DNA from: Oscillospiraceae bacterium
GTDB lineage: Bacteria; Bacillota; Clostridia; Oscillospirales; Acutalibacteraceae
Assembly: GCA_015065685.1 (NCBI GenBank)
Contig: SVPU01000002.1
Coordinates: 62,001 to 126,000, forward strand
Length of the DNA: 64,000 nucleotides
Direction of reading: 5' to 3'
Shown here in pieces: positions 47,948-58,147 of this stretch. Within the stretch, counting starts at the first letter, position 1. Every line of letters begins with the position of its first letter. A program made the position numbers and the translations under genes. The notes below the pieces were generated by a model that was not told where the DNA came from, did not search any database, and worked only from the letters and a program-made list of their open reading frames with translations.

Positions 47948-50139
47948 TATTGATTAATCCTTTCCACGCTATATGCGCCTTGAATCTTTTCAATGCGCAT
48001 AATAATGCTTCTTAAATGCTCAACGCTTTCTGCGCTGATGGTAACCGTAACCATACAGTTGCCACCCTTAGCTTCACGCGCATTAATGCTATGAACAGGC
48101 ACTCGCATATTATTGATGGCATTCATAACATCAATAACTATACCGTCGCGATCGATAAACATCGCTTGAATGGTTGTTGTAAACGATTCGGTTCTATTAC
48201 CTGCCCAATGTGCAGAAATCCAACGCTCAGGCTCTTCTGATTCTGCAATATTCTTAGGAACATTGTTGCAGTCAATCTTATGAATCGAAACACCGTGCCC
48301 GCGTGTTATAAAGCCGATAATTTCATCTCCAGGAAGCGGTGCACAGCATTTTGAAAGCTTAATAAGACAGTTATCAATTCCCTCAACAATAACACCCTCG
48401 GAGGATTTGAAAGCCTTGCTTTCATTGATGGGCACAATTTCGGGTGCCTTAGCAGAAGAATGCTTTCGGTTAACATCCTCCTTAACTCTCGGAATAATTT
48501 TAGAAAGCAGAATTCCGCCATAACCGATTGCGGCATAGAATTCTTCACCATTTGCAAGCTTAAGCTTTTTAGCTAAATCTTCAATATAGCTTTCATATTC
48601 TTCATCATCAAACTCAATACCGTTTCTGCGAAGCTCTTTTTCAAAATCGGTTCTGCCCGCAACGATATTTTCGGCTCGCTTTTCCTTTTTAAACCAAGAC
48701 CTGATTTTAGCCTTTGCTTGCGTTGTAACAGCAATATTAAGCCAATCGCGGCTTGGTCCGTGGCCTGCTTGGTTTGTGGTTAAAATTTCGATTACCTCAC
48801 CTGTTTTAACCTCGTGGTTAATAGGCACAATTTTACCATCAACCTTAGCGCCAACCATTTTAACACCAACGGCTGAATGGATAGCAAAAGCAAAGTCAAC
48901 AACGGTAGCACCAACAGGAAGATTTATTACATCGCCCTTGGGAGTTACGGCAAAAACATCCTCTTCAGCCAAATCAACCTTAATACTGCGCACAATATCA
49001 GTAACATCGGGCGCAGTATCCTGACTATCAAGAATCTGCCTAATCCAAGCAAGGCGGTCTTCCATTTTCTTATCGTTGTCGGTAATGCCCTCTTTATATT
49101 TCCAGTGCGCCGCAATACCGAATTCTGCAGTGTGGTGCATTTCGAAGGTTCTGATTTGAATTTCAAAGGGTATTCCCGCACGACTGATAACAGTTGTGTG
49201 AAGCGACTGATACATATTAGGCTTCGGTGTTGAAATATAGTCCTTAAACCTATTGGGAATAGGTCTGAACATATCGTGCATAATACCAAGGATATTGTAA
49301 CAGTCTGCAACAGTGTCCGTTATGATTCTGATGGCATAAACATCGTAAATTTCATCAAAATCTTTTCCTTGAACATACATTTTTCTATAAATGCCGTGAA
49401 CAGATTTAACTCTGCCTTGAAACTTAAGGTTAACCTCGGGCATTTCTTCCTTGAGTCTATCTGCAATTCTATTCTTAATTTCCTCAAGGATTTGTTCTCT
49501 ATGTCTCTTGTGTAGCGTAAGAGATTTCTCAATTTCCTCATAAGCCACGGGGTCAAGGTGCTTGATAGATAAATCCTCAAGCTCTTCCTTTACGGGTCTA
49601 ATACCGAGTCTATGTGCAATAGGGGCATAAATCTCCAAGGTTTCAACCGAAACATCGCGTTGCTTTTGGCTTGGCATAGCGTCAAGTGTTCTCATATTGT
49701 GAAGTCTATCGGCTAGTTTAATAATAATAACTCTGATATCCTGACCCATCGCAATAAGCATTTTTCTAAGGCTTTCTGCTTGTTGCTGTTCTTTGGTTGA
49801 AAAATTAAGTCTGCCGATTTTAGTAACACCGTCAACAATAAGTGCTACCTCTTCGCCAAATTTTTCTTTGATATCTTCGAGTGTAAAATCGGTATCCTCA
49901 ACAACATCGTGAAGCAGTGCCGCCGCAATAGACTGCGAATCCATACCGAGAGATACAATTATTTTCGCAACATTAAATGGATGGATATAATAATCCTCAT
50001 TAGATTTGCGCTTTTGACCTTCGTGAGCAATAACACAAATTTCGAATGCTTTTTTGATCATATCAAAATCGAAATTATTACCAACAGAAGTCATACATTC
50101 ATATAATTCGTTGTAATCTCTTAAATGTTTATCCAACAT
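47947..50139 (-). CDS. relA: RelA/SpoT bifunctional (p)ppGpp synthetase/hydrolase
   Basis: HD domain (AALLHDVVEDTDFTLEDIKEKFG), synthetase KPNMYQSLHTTVISRAGIPFEIQIRTFEMH, TGS and ACT domains. Confidence 0.96.
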   Translation of the reverse strand: MLDKHLRDYNELYECMTSVGNNFDFDMIKKAFEICVIAHEGQKRKSNEDYYIHPFNVAKIIVSLGMDSQSIAAALLHDVVEDTDFTLEDIKEKFGEEVALIVDGVTKIGRLNFSTKEQQQAESLRKMLIAMGQDIRVIIIKLADRLHNMRTLDAMPSQKQRDVSVETLEIYAPIAHRLGIRPVKEELEDLSIKHLDPVAYEEIEKSLTLHKRHREQILEEIKNRIADRLKEEMPEVNLKFQGRVKSVHGIYRKMYVQGKDFDEIYDVYAIRIITDTVADCYNILGIMHDMFRPIPNRFKDYISTPKPNMYQSLHTTVISRAGIPFEIQIRTFEMHHTAEFGIAAHWKYKEGITDNDKKMEDRLAWIRQILDSQDTAPDVTDIVRSIKVDLAEEDVFAVTPKGDVINLPVGATVVDFAFAIHSAVGVKMVGAKVDGKIVPINHEVKTGEVIEILTTNQAGHGPSRDWLNIAVTTQAKAKIRSWFKKEKRAENIVAGRTDFEKELRRNGIEFDDEEYESYIEDLAKKLKLANGEEFYAAIGYGGILLSKIIPRVKEDVNRKHSSAKAPEIVPINESKAFKSSEGVIVEGIDNCLIKLSKCCAPLPGDEIIGFITRGHGVSIHKIDCNNVPKNIAESEEPERWISAHWAGNRTESFTTTIQAMFIDRDGIVIDVMNAINNMRVPVHSINAREAKGGNCMVTVTISAESVEHLRSIIMRIEKIQGAYSVERINQ

Positions 50140-52153
50140 TGTTATTGCTCCTTTCAGTTAAAAATTTAAATGTTGCGGAAGAATTAAGATTGGTTTTCGC
50201 AGCATTCCCAACTGCACAGTATGAAGAATTAGCGCTTTGGGTTATTAAATTAAGTTCTAATAAAACCTTTAATGCAATATATGTTTTTGCATAACCGATG
50301 CTTTTAATGAAAATGCTTTTTATTCTTTCTTCCAATATCGGTTTTTCGCAGATTTTCTTATAAATTATTCCAATATCCTCGCGCGTTGGCAAAATAATGC
50401 TTGTGCAAAAATCGCGGCCGGTTTCAAAGCGGTCAATCTGCTCAATATCATAAAATAAGCTTTCATCATCAATACCATTCATTCTAAGGGCTTTAATCTG
50501 CACCGAAAGCATATAATTATCGTTATAATAATTTGCTTCGGCACCTACGGCTAAATCGAGAATATCGCCCACCTCATAACAAAAATTATCAGTTGAGGTG
50601 CCAAACAGAACGCATTGGAAAGAATTGTTGCCTTTAGAAAACAAAAGTCTCAAATGCTTGTTGTTTGAAATGGGTGAAATTCTTTCGAGCTTTGCACCAA
50701 AAATTCCAAAAAGCGGAGTTTTATTGCCATAACCATAAGGCTCTAGCGATTGTAAAGCAAAGCACAAATCAAGTGAAAGTGCCGCAGGATTCAATTTGCA
50801 GTCAAGCTTTAAAACAGGTGGATTATATTCCTTTAAATATGCAAAGTCATTGATTCTGTTACGGAATTCATCAACATCATCAGTCTTTAAGGTTACACCT
50901 GCTGCCTGGTCATGACCGCCGAATTTAATCATTAAATCCTCACAGTGCGCCAAAGCTTCATAAAGTGAAAAGCCTTCAATGCTTCTGCCCGAGCCGGAAG
51001 CAATTTCGCCATCAGATGATACAAGAATTGTGGGTTTTCCGTATTTTTCGGCAATTCGGGACGCAACAATACCAACAACACCGTGATGCCAATCATTACC
51101 CATAACAACGATAACACGGTTAAAGCCATAGCCCTTTTCTTCAATTATTTTAACCGCCTCTTCGAAAATCTTTTTCTCAATTTGTTGGCGTGAGGCGTTA
51201 TCTGCATCAATTTCATTTGCAATGCTGAGTGCCGTCATCATATTATCTGTGGTGAGCAATTCCACAGCGCGAGAAGCCTTTCCCATTCTTCCTGCCGCGT
51301 TTATTCTCGGTGCAATGCCAAATGCTATTTTTTGAGCATTAACTGAATCGCGAGCGATTCCCGCAACATTAAGAAGTGCAGAAATTCCAACAAGCGGTGA
51401 ATTTTTAATTTTTTCCGCACCGAATTTCACAATGCTGCGATTTTCAAGCTCCAAAGGCATAATATCTGCAATGGTTGCTACAGTTAAAAGGTCAGCATAT
51501 TCAGAAAATAGTTCCTCAGGCTCGCAGTTTTCCATAACACAAATAAGGCGGTAAGCAACAACCGTTCCGCAAACCGATTTATAAGATGATGGGCAATCAT
51601 TTCTGTGGGGATCAACCACAGCGGCAGCATTGGGCAATTCATCTGAAGGCAAATGATGGTCGGTCACCACCAGAGTGATACCGAGTTTTTCAGCCAAAGC
51701 CGCTTCTTCGAATGATTTAATTCCGTTATCAACAGTAATAATCAGTTTAACGCCCTGATTATGAAGTTTATGAATTGCATCGGTATTCATACCGTAACCC
51801 TCTTGAAAACGGTCAGGTATGTAATAAATAACATCGGCACCTTTAGATTTTAAATATCGGTAAAGAAGCGATGTTGCACAAACACCGTCGCAGTCATAAT
51901 CTCCGTAAACAGCAATTTTTTCGCCGTCTTCAATCACCGCATTTATAATTTCAGCGGCGCGAACTATATCAGCAGTTTCCAGGGGATTGGAAAAAATCAG
52001 TTCATCCGAAACAAATTCTTCCAAAGCGCAAGGGTCGGCATAGCCTCTCGAAGAGGCTATAAGAGCAACAATAGGGTCAATTTCACATTCGAAAGACAAT
52101 GCTTTAGCAAGCTCCTTATCATATTCCGCAACCTGCCATTTTTTGAAACCCAT
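50129..52153 (-). CDS. recJ: Single-stranded-DNA-specific exonuclease RecJ
   Basis: VYGDYDCDGVCATSLLYRYL, VTDHHLPSDELPNAAAVVDPHR, SGSGRSIEGFSLYEAL, KFGGHDQAAGVTL. Confidence 0.95.
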   Translation of the reverse strand: MGFKKWQVAEYDKELAKALSFECEIDPIVALIASSRGYADPCALEEFVSDELIFSNPLETADIVRAAEIINAVIEDGEKIAVYGDYDCDGVCATSLLYRYLKSKGADVIYYIPDRFQEGYGMNTDAIHKLHNQGVKLIITVDNGIKSFEEAALAEKLGITLVVTDHHLPSDELPNAAAVVDPHRNDCPSSYKSVCGTVVAYRLICVMENCEPEELFSEYADLLTVATIADIMPLELENRSIVKFGAEKIKNSPLVGISALLNVAGIARDSVNAQKIAFGIAPRINAAGRMGKASRAVELLTTDNMMTALSIANEIDADNASRQQIEKKIFEEAVKIIEEKGYGFNRVIVVMGNDWHHGVVGIVASRIAEKYGKPTILVSSDGEIASGSGRSIEGFSLYEALAHCEDLMIKFGGHDQAAGVTLKTDDVDEFRNRINDFAYLKEYNPPVLKLDCKLNPAALSLDLCFALQSLEPYGYGNKTPLFGIFGAKLERISPISNNKHLRLLFSKGNNSFQCVLFGTSTDNFCYEVGDILDLAVGAEANYYNDNYMLSVQIKALRMNGIDDESLFYDIEQIDRFETGRDFCTSIILPTREDIGIIYKKICEKPILEERIKSIFIKSIGYAKTYIALKVLLELNLITQSANSSYCAVGNAAKTNLNSSATFKFLTERSNNNVG

Positions 52154-52257
52154 ATTATCACCCCTTTTTGAAAATATAATTAGCCATTTTATTAAAATAT
52201 TTTACCACTTTTTTATAGACTTTTCAATATCTTTGAATAATAAATTATTCAAACAAT

Positions 52258-52292
52258 AAAAAAACTCCGACAGTTTTAACCATCGGAGCATA
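52258..52292 (-). terminator. Terminator downstream of isocitrate dehydrogenase gene
   Basis: GCTCCGATGGTTAAAACTGTCGGAGTTTTTTTATTG on the minus strand. Confidence 0.8.
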
Positions 52293-52296
52293 AAAA

Positions 52297-53445
52297 TTAA
52301 AGCTTTTCGATTGTTTCCATTAGGTAATCGCCAAGTTCTGAACAGGTTGCGCCATCGCTTCTGCCTGTTATTACATACTTAGGTTCAACCTCTGTGCATA
52401 TATGAAGTGCTTTATCAAGTTTGTCGGCATATTCTGTGAAACCGATGTGGCGAAGCATCATTTCGCTTGCCTTGAACATACTTGTGGGGTTAGCATACAT
52501 ACCTCTGCCCTCTTCCATCATACGAGGTGCGGAGCCGTGAATTGCTTCAAACATTGAATAAACATCACCAAGGTTTGCGCTTCCCGCAGTACCAACACCG
52601 CCTTGTAACTGTGCGGCTTCATCGGTAATGATATCGCCGTAAAGATTAGGAAGAAGAATAACCTGAAACTTTGAGCGAACTCGTGGATTTACAAGGTTTG
52701 CGGTCATAATGTCGATATACCAGTCTTCTGCTTCAATTCCGGGATAATCTTTAGCAACCTCGTGACAGATTTCAGAGAACTTACCGTCTGTCTTTTTCAT
52801 AATGTTTGCCTTTGTAACGATAGCAACATTGGTTTTTCCGTTATTTTTGGCATATTCGAAAGCCGCGCGGGCAATTCTCTTTGTACCCTCATTAGTTGTA
52901 ACCTTAAAGTCAAAAGCAAGTGTATCGGGAATTTCAACACCGCGAGAGCCTAAAACATATTCGCCCTCGGTGTTTTCACGGAAGAATGTCCAGTCAATAT
53001 TATCCTCAGGAACTGCAACAGGGCGAACATTTGCATAAAGGTCAAGTTCTCTTCTCATAGCAACGTTTGCGCTCTCGAGTGTACCACCCTTAAGGGTTGT
53101 TGTGGGGGCTTTGAGAATTACATTACAAGCCTTAATTTCTGCAAGAACATCATCAGGAATCGCCTTGTTATGAGCAATTCTGTTTTCAATGGTAAGCCCC
53201 TCAATAGTTCTGATTTCAACCTTACCCTCTGCAATTTCCTTTTTTAAAATAAACTCAAGAACTCTAACAGATTCTGCAGAAATAATCGGGCCGATACCGT
53301 CGCCACCGCAAACACCGATGATTATTTTATCGAGTTTTTTATAATCGGTATATGCTTTATCCTGTTCCATTTTACGCTGACGCGCAATCTGTTCTTCTAA
53401 AATTGAACGAAACTGTTCAACCGCTGCATTTACATAGTTTTCCAT
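52297..53445 (-). CDS. icd: Isocitrate/isopropylmalate-family dehydrogenase, probable isocitrate dehydrogenase
   Basis: IIGVCGGDGIGPIISAESVRVLE, TFFRENTEGEYVLGSRG, NLYGDIITDEAAQLQGGVGTAGSANLGDVYSMFEAIHGSAP; follows aconitase. Confidence 0.88.
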   Translation of the reverse strand: MENYVNAAVEQFRSILEEQIARQRKMEQDKAYTDYKKLDKIIIGVCGGDGIGPIISAESVRVLEFILKKEIAEGKVEIRTIEGLTIENRIAHNKAIPDDVLAEIKACNVILKAPTTTLKGGTLESANVAMRRELDLYANVRPVAVPEDNIDWTFFRENTEGEYVLGSRGVEIPDTLAFDFKVTTNEGTKRIARAAFEYAKNNGKTNVAIVTKANIMKKTDGKFSEICHEVAKDYPGIEAEDWYIDIMTANLVNPRVRSKFQVILLPNLYGDIITDEAAQLQGGVGTAGSANLGDVYSMFEAIHGSAPRMMEEGRGMYANPTSMFKASEMMLRHIGFTEYADKLDKALHICTEVEPKYVITGRSDGATCSELGDYLMETIEKL

Positions 53446-53447
53446 AA

Positions 53448-55376
53448 TTATTCTCCTTTTTTGGTGTAACTTAAAAGACCGCCTGCTTTAAGAATCGCTT
53501 TTTGTCTTTCGGTGAAAGAAACTGCAAGTGAGAAACTCTCGCCTGTTGTTTCATTTTTTAAAGTAATTTCGCCCTTATCCATACCACTGAAAACATCTGA
53601 AAGTGTCAATTCATCGCCTTGATTCAGCTTATCATAATCATCGGGATTTTTAAAGGTTAACGGCATAATACCCGCATTTATAAGGTTTGCAACGTGGATA
53701 CGCGCAAAACTCTTGGTGATAACGGCACGAACACCCAAATACATAGGAACAAGTGCTGCATGTTCACGGGAAGAACCTTGACCGTAGTTACTGCCGCCAA
53801 CGATAATACTTTTGCCAAGTTCTTTTGCTCTTTCGGGGAATGTATCATCACAAACACCGAAGCAGAATTTTGAAAGGTGCGGAATGTTAGAACGATAAGG
53901 CAAAATTTTAGCACCCGCAGGCATAATATGGTCGGTTGTGATATTATCGCCAACCTTTAAACCGATTTTTGCAGTTAACGAATCGGTTTGCGGAATTTCT
54001 GTTGGAAAAGGTTTAATGTTGGGACCGCGAAGAACCTCTAAGCTCTCAGCCTCTTCGGGTGAAGCAGGCTCGATAACGGCGGTATCATCAATAAGGAATT
54101 TTTCGGGCATTTTAATTTCGGGCATTTCGCCTAAAAGTCTCGGGTCAGTTATATAACCCGTAAGTGCCGCCGCAACTGCAGTTTCGGGTGAAACAAGGTA
54201 AACCTGACCATCCGCAGTACCGCTTCTGCCTTCGAAGTTTCTGTTGAATGTTCTAAGTGATACACCCGCACTGTTCGGTGAGAAGCCCATACCGATACAA
54301 GGTCCGCAAGCACATTCAAGCAAGCGTGCACCCGATGCCAAAATATCGGTTAATGCACCACAATCAGCCAACATTTTAAGCACCTGCTTTGAGCCGGGTG
54401 AAATCGAAAGGCTAACAAGCGGGTCAATAACCTTTCCCTTAAGAAGCGCCGCAACCTTTAGCATATCGAGTAAAGAAGAGTTGGTACACGAGCCAATACA
54501 AACTTGATCAACCTTAGTTCCCTGCAAAGATGCAACTGTAACGATATTATCAGGACTATGGGGACAAGCAATGAGCGGCTCAAGCTCGGAAAGATTTATA
54601 TCAATCACTTTATCATAAACTGCATCTGCATCACTTGATAACTCTATATAATCCTCGCCTCTGCCCTCTGCTTCCAAAAAAGCCTTTGTGATTTCATCAG
54701 ACGGGAAAATAGATGTTGTGGCACCGAGCTCTGTTCCCATATTCGTAATCGTGGCTCTCTCTGGCACAGAAAGAGTTTTAATGCCCTCTCCACCCCATTC
54801 AATTATTGCACCCACGCCGCCTTTAACCGACAAAATGCGCAATATCTCAAGGCTTATGTCCTTTGCCGTTACAAAAGGATTAAGCTTGCCTGTTAGATTT
54901 ACCTTGTACATTTTGGGCATTGTAATATAATAAGCGCCGCCACCCATTGCAACAGCAACGTCAAGACCGCCCGCACCCATTGCGAGCATACCGATACCGC
55001 CACCCGTTGGAGTATGGCTATCAGAACCGATAAGAGTTTTGCCGGGTTTGCCGAATCTTTCAAGATGCACCTGATGGCAAATGCCGTTACCCGGACGTGA
55101 GAAATAAATTCCGTGTTTTTTGCACACAGACTGAATATATCTGTGGTCGTCGGCATTTTCAAAGCCAGACTGCAAGGTATTATGGTCAATATAAGCCACA
55201 CTGCGCTCGGTTTTAACACGGTCAAGTCCCATCGTTTCAAACTCAAGATAAGCCATTGTACCGGTTGCATCCTGAGTTAAGGTTTGGTCGATTTTAAGTG
55301 CAACCTCTGAACCCACGGTCATATCACCGCTAATCAAGTGTGATTTAATAATTTTTTGTGCAATAGTTAAACCCAT
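53448..55376 (-). CDS. acnA: Aconitate hydratase (short, about 642 aa, mitochondrial/AcnA-like type)
   Basis: LIGSDSHTPTGGGIGMLAMGAGGLDVAVAM, CIGSCTNSSLLDMLKVAALLKG, GGSNYGQGSSREHAALVPMYLGVRAVITKSFARIH. Confidence 0.93.
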   Translation of the reverse strand: MGLTIAQKIIKSHLISGDMTVGSEVALKIDQTLTQDATGTMAYLEFETMGLDRVKTERSVAYIDHNTLQSGFENADDHRYIQSVCKKHGIYFSRPGNGICHQVHLERFGKPGKTLIGSDSHTPTGGGIGMLAMGAGGLDVAVAMGGGAYYITMPKMYKVNLTGKLNPFVTAKDISLEILRILSVKGGVGAIIEWGGEGIKTLSVPERATITNMGTELGATTSIFPSDEITKAFLEAEGRGEDYIELSSDADAVYDKVIDINLSELEPLIACPHSPDNIVTVASLQGTKVDQVCIGSCTNSSLLDMLKVAALLKGKVIDPLVSLSISPGSKQVLKMLADCGALTDILASGARLLECACGPCIGMGFSPNSAGVSLRTFNRNFEGRSGTADGQVYLVSPETAVAAALTGYITDPRLLGEMPEIKMPEKFLIDDTAVIEPASPEEAESLEVLRGPNIKPFPTEIPQTDSLTAKIGLKVGDNITTDHIMPAGAKILPYRSNIPHLSKFCFGVCDDTFPERAKELGKSIIVGGSNYGQGSSREHAALVPMYLGVRAVITKSFARIHVANLINAGIMPLTFKNPDDYDKLNQGDELTLSDVFSGMDKGEITLKNETTGESFSLAVSFTERQKAILKAGGLLSYTKKGE

Positions 55377-55381
55377 TATAA

Positions 55382-56020
55382 TTATCCTTTCTTGATATGA
55401 TTAAAAGCATTTTCAACATGTTCTTTTGCATATTTTGCAGCGAGTTCAGAATCGCCTAAAGCCACCGCATCATAAATTTTTCTGTGCTCTTCAACCGATG
55501 CAGTTGCACGGCTATTGCTCTGCATAGATGCTTTTCTGTATTTTTGAGTTTTTTTGTGAAGCGGCAATAATGTATCGTAAAAAACTATACTTCCGCTCAA
55601 TTCATACATTTTATTATGGAATTTGTTATCCATTTTTTTGATATGGTCGGCATCTTGTTTAGCAAGATAAAATTCTTGCAATTCCAAGATTTCTTTGAGT
55701 TCGGCTAACTGTTCATCAGTTCTGTTTTCTGCCGCCATTGAAGCCACCAAACATTCAATCTGTTCGCGAATTAAATAAATATCTTCCAAATCTTTTTCTG
55801 TAACACCAATAACAACAGAACCTTTACCCGAATCTTCAATTAAATGTTCTTGCTCAAGACGTCTTAGCGCTTCTCTTATAGGTGTTCGGCTAACACCAAG
55901 TTCGGCACTTAGTTTGCTTTCGGTTAAAATTTCACCGCGGTTATATTTACCGCTTAAAATATCGGTTTCTAAGTGTTCAAAAACCTGGTCAGCAAGGGAA
56001 ACCGTTTTATGTTCAATCAT
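55382..56020 (-). CDS. GntR-family transcriptional regulator (FCD/FadR-type)
   Basis: LADQVFEHLETDILSGKYNRGEILTESKLSAELGVSRTPIREALRRLEQEHLIE followed by helical FCD-like domain (KMDNKFHNKMYELSG...EHRKIYDAVALGD). Confidence 0.93.
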   Translation of the reverse strand: MIEHKTVSLADQVFEHLETDILSGKYNRGEILTESKLSAELGVSRTPIREALRRLEQEHLIEDSGKGSVVIGVTEKDLEDIYLIREQIECLVASMAAENRTDEQLAELKEILELQEFYLAKQDADHIKKMDNKFHNKMYELSGSIVFYDTLLPLHKKTQKYRKASMQSNSRATASVEEHRKIYDAVALGDSELAAKYAKEHVENAFNHIKKG

Positions 56021-56038
56021 AATTTCTTCCTCACATCT

Positions 56039-57406
56039 TTAAAATTTTCCGTTTGAAAGTTCGTGAATTTTACTTTCAAGTTCATCATTGGAAAGCGGAG
56101 TTTGTCTTCCGTCCTCATATTCCTTGTCAACCCACTCTTTAATAGCAATAACAAGCGGGTCTTTTTTATCAAGTATATTTTCTTTGGAAAGTTTATAGTT
56201 ATTGTTAATCCAATAAGCAATACCGGCAAGACCGCTTGTTTTACTGATAGTTACCGAAGCAGGTCGATTAAGTAGTTTTTCGGTATTGAATATATTATAA
56301 ATTTCCTCGTCTTTCAAAAGTCCGTCTGCGTGAATTCCCGCCCTTGTTACGTTAAAGTTTCTGCCCACAAAGGGTGTCATTGGCGGAATTTTATAACCCA
56401 TTTCATTTTTGAAATATTCGGCAATTTCGGTAATAGCGGTTGTATCCATTCCGTCAAGTGAGCCTCTCAGCGATGCATATTCCATAATCATAGCCTCTAG
56501 CGGCACATTGCCGGTTCTTTCTCCAATTCCAAGTAACGAGCAGTTAACGGCGCAAGCACCATAAAGCCACGCGGTTGAAGCGTTTGCAACAGCCTTATAA
56601 AAATCATTGTGGCCGTGCCATTCGAGCATTTCCGAAGGTACATCAGAATAATGCTGTAAACCGTAAATAATACCGGGAACACTACGGGGCAGCGCCACCT
56701 CGCTGTAAGGCACACCGTAACCCATTGTGTCACAAGCACGAATTCTAACGGGGATTCCCGCATCTTTAGACATTTTCATAAGTTCATTAACAAAAGGAAC
56801 AACAAAACCGTAAAAATCGGCTCTTGTTATATCTTCAAGATGACACCTCGGCATAACGCCCGATTCAAATGCTTCGGCAACGGCTTTTAAATATGTATCC
56901 ATCGCTTGTCTTCTTGACATTTTAAGTTTTTTGAATATGTGATAATCACTGCAGGAAACCAAAATACCCGTTTCTCTGACACCTAAATCTTTAACAAGTT
57001 TAAAGTCTTCCTTACTTGCTCTAATCCAGGTTGTGATTTCGGGGAATTTAAGGCCCAAAGCCTGACACTGTTCCAATGCCTCTCTGTCTTTTTTGCTATA
57101 AACAAAAAATTCAGTTTGACGGATTATTCCGAACGGACCGCCGAGTTTTGACATAAGTTTATATAGGTCAACTATCTGCTTTACGGTATACGGCTCAACC
57201 GATTGCTGACCGTCTCTTAAAGAAGTGTCAGTAATCCAGATATCCTGCGGCATATTCATCGGCACTCTTCTGTGGTTGAATGCCACCTTCGGAACATCTT
57301 CATAATTATAAAGGTCTCTGTATAAATTAGGGTCTTCAACATCTTGCAAAGAATATCTATACATAGACTGTTCGAGCAAATTAGTTTTATTAGATAATTC
57401 TAACAT
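56039..57406 (-). CDS. HMGL-like/isopropylmalate-synthase-family protein, probable Re-citrate synthase (alternative: homocitrate synthase)
   Basis: ITDTSLRDGQQSVEPYTVKQIVDLYKLMSKLGGPFGIIRQTEFFVYSKKDREALEQC...EWHGHNDFYKAVANASTAWLYGACAVNCSLLGIGERTGN; operon with aconitase and isocitrate dehydrogenase; GAGGTGAT RBS before ATG 57406. Confidence 0.8.
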   Translation of the reverse strand: MLELSNKTNLLEQSMYRYSLQDVEDPNLYRDLYNYEDVPKVAFNHRRVPMNMPQDIWITDTSLRDGQQSVEPYTVKQIVDLYKLMSKLGGPFGIIRQTEFFVYSKKDREALEQCQALGLKFPEITTWIRASKEDFKLVKDLGVRETGILVSCSDYHIFKKLKMSRRQAMDTYLKAVAEAFESGVMPRCHLEDITRADFYGFVVPFVNELMKMSKDAGIPVRIRACDTMGYGVPYSEVALPRSVPGIIYGLQHYSDVPSEMLEWHGHNDFYKAVANASTAWLYGACAVNCSLLGIGERTGNVPLEAMIMEYASLRGSLDGMDTTAITEIAEYFKNEMGYKIPPMTPFVGRNFNVTRAGIHADGLLKDEEIYNIFNTEKLLNRPASVTISKTSGLAGIAYWINNNYKLSKENILDKKDPLVIAIKEWVDKEYEDGRQTPLSNDELESKIHELSNGKF

Positions 57407-57420
57407 TTTTATCACCTCAC

Positions 57421-57464
57421 GTATAACTGTATACAATTATACACAAGTGCAAGTATTCTGTCAA
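57421..57464 (-). promoter_or_regulatory. Consensus promoter with overlapping 22-bp near-perfect palindrome (putative GntR operator)
   Basis: Minus strand TTGACA-17 nt-TATAAT (57464..57436); palindrome GTATAAcTGTATACAaTTATAC at 57421-57442 overlaps the -10 box. Confidence 0.8.
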
Positions 57465-57499
57465 TATCATTCCCCTACTTTTTTAAACATTTTAGCAAA

Positions 57500-57541
57500 A
57501 AAATAAAGCAGAACAAACAATAAAGTCTGTTCTGCTTAAAA
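57500..57541 (-). terminator. Terminator after ECF S-component gene
   Basis: AAGCAGAACA-GACTTTATTGTT-TGTTCTGCTT followed by TATTTTTTT on the minus strand. Confidence 0.85.
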
Positions 57542-57553
57542 ATTTAAATGAAT

Positions 57554-58147
57554 TTATGCTTTAAGTTTACGCTCGAAACTTAAAACACGCACAATTACGG
57601 GGCTTAAAACAACATTAAAAATCAATTCGAATATGAAGTTGCCACCAACAAGGCCTAAAATCATATATGCAAAAGTATTTTCATATTTTACGCTAGAAGT
57701 TATTGCCCATAGATTGATTGTATCCAAAAAGAAAATGCTGCAACCAAGTAAAAATACACCCGTGTTCACAATAGGACAAACTATAGCAGCTGCTATAATA
57801 GCAAGATATTGGTTAAACTTAGCCAAAAACTTATAAACCAATCCTGCAATAAGTCCGCAAGCGAGTCCTTTCAAAAGAACCGTAGTCACTGTTCCGGGAA
57901 CACTTATTGCTAAAAATACTGCGGCATCGCCACTTAACAGTACGGCTATTCCAAATGCAAAACCAAGCCATGCACCAATAGCAACACCACATGTGGCGGC
58001 GCCCAAAACGATTGGTATTAACACAAGCGAAACGGAAAATGTACCAAATCGAATAAACGACCCCATCAACTGCAAAATTACAACGAGTGCTGTAAATATT
58101 GCACCCAAAACCAATTTTTGCGTGTTTGTTCTTCTTTCATTTGTCAT
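57554..58147 (-). CDS. ECF transporter S component, possibly pantothenate-specific
   Basis: MTNERRTNTQKLVLGAIFTALVVILQLMGSFIRFGTFSVSLVLIPIVLGAATCGVAIGAWLGFAFG; CGGAGG RBS before ATG 58147; downstream of coaX. Confidence 0.8.
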   Translation of the reverse strand: MTNERRTNTQKLVLGAIFTALVVILQLMGSFIRFGTFSVSLVLIPIVLGAATCGVAIGAWLGFAFGIAVLLSGDAAVFLAISVPGTVTTVLLKGLACGLIAGLVYKFLAKFNQYLAIIAAAIVCPIVNTGVFLLGCSIFFLDTINLWAITSSVKYENTFAYMILGLVGGNFIFELIFNVVLSPVIVRVLSFERKLKA

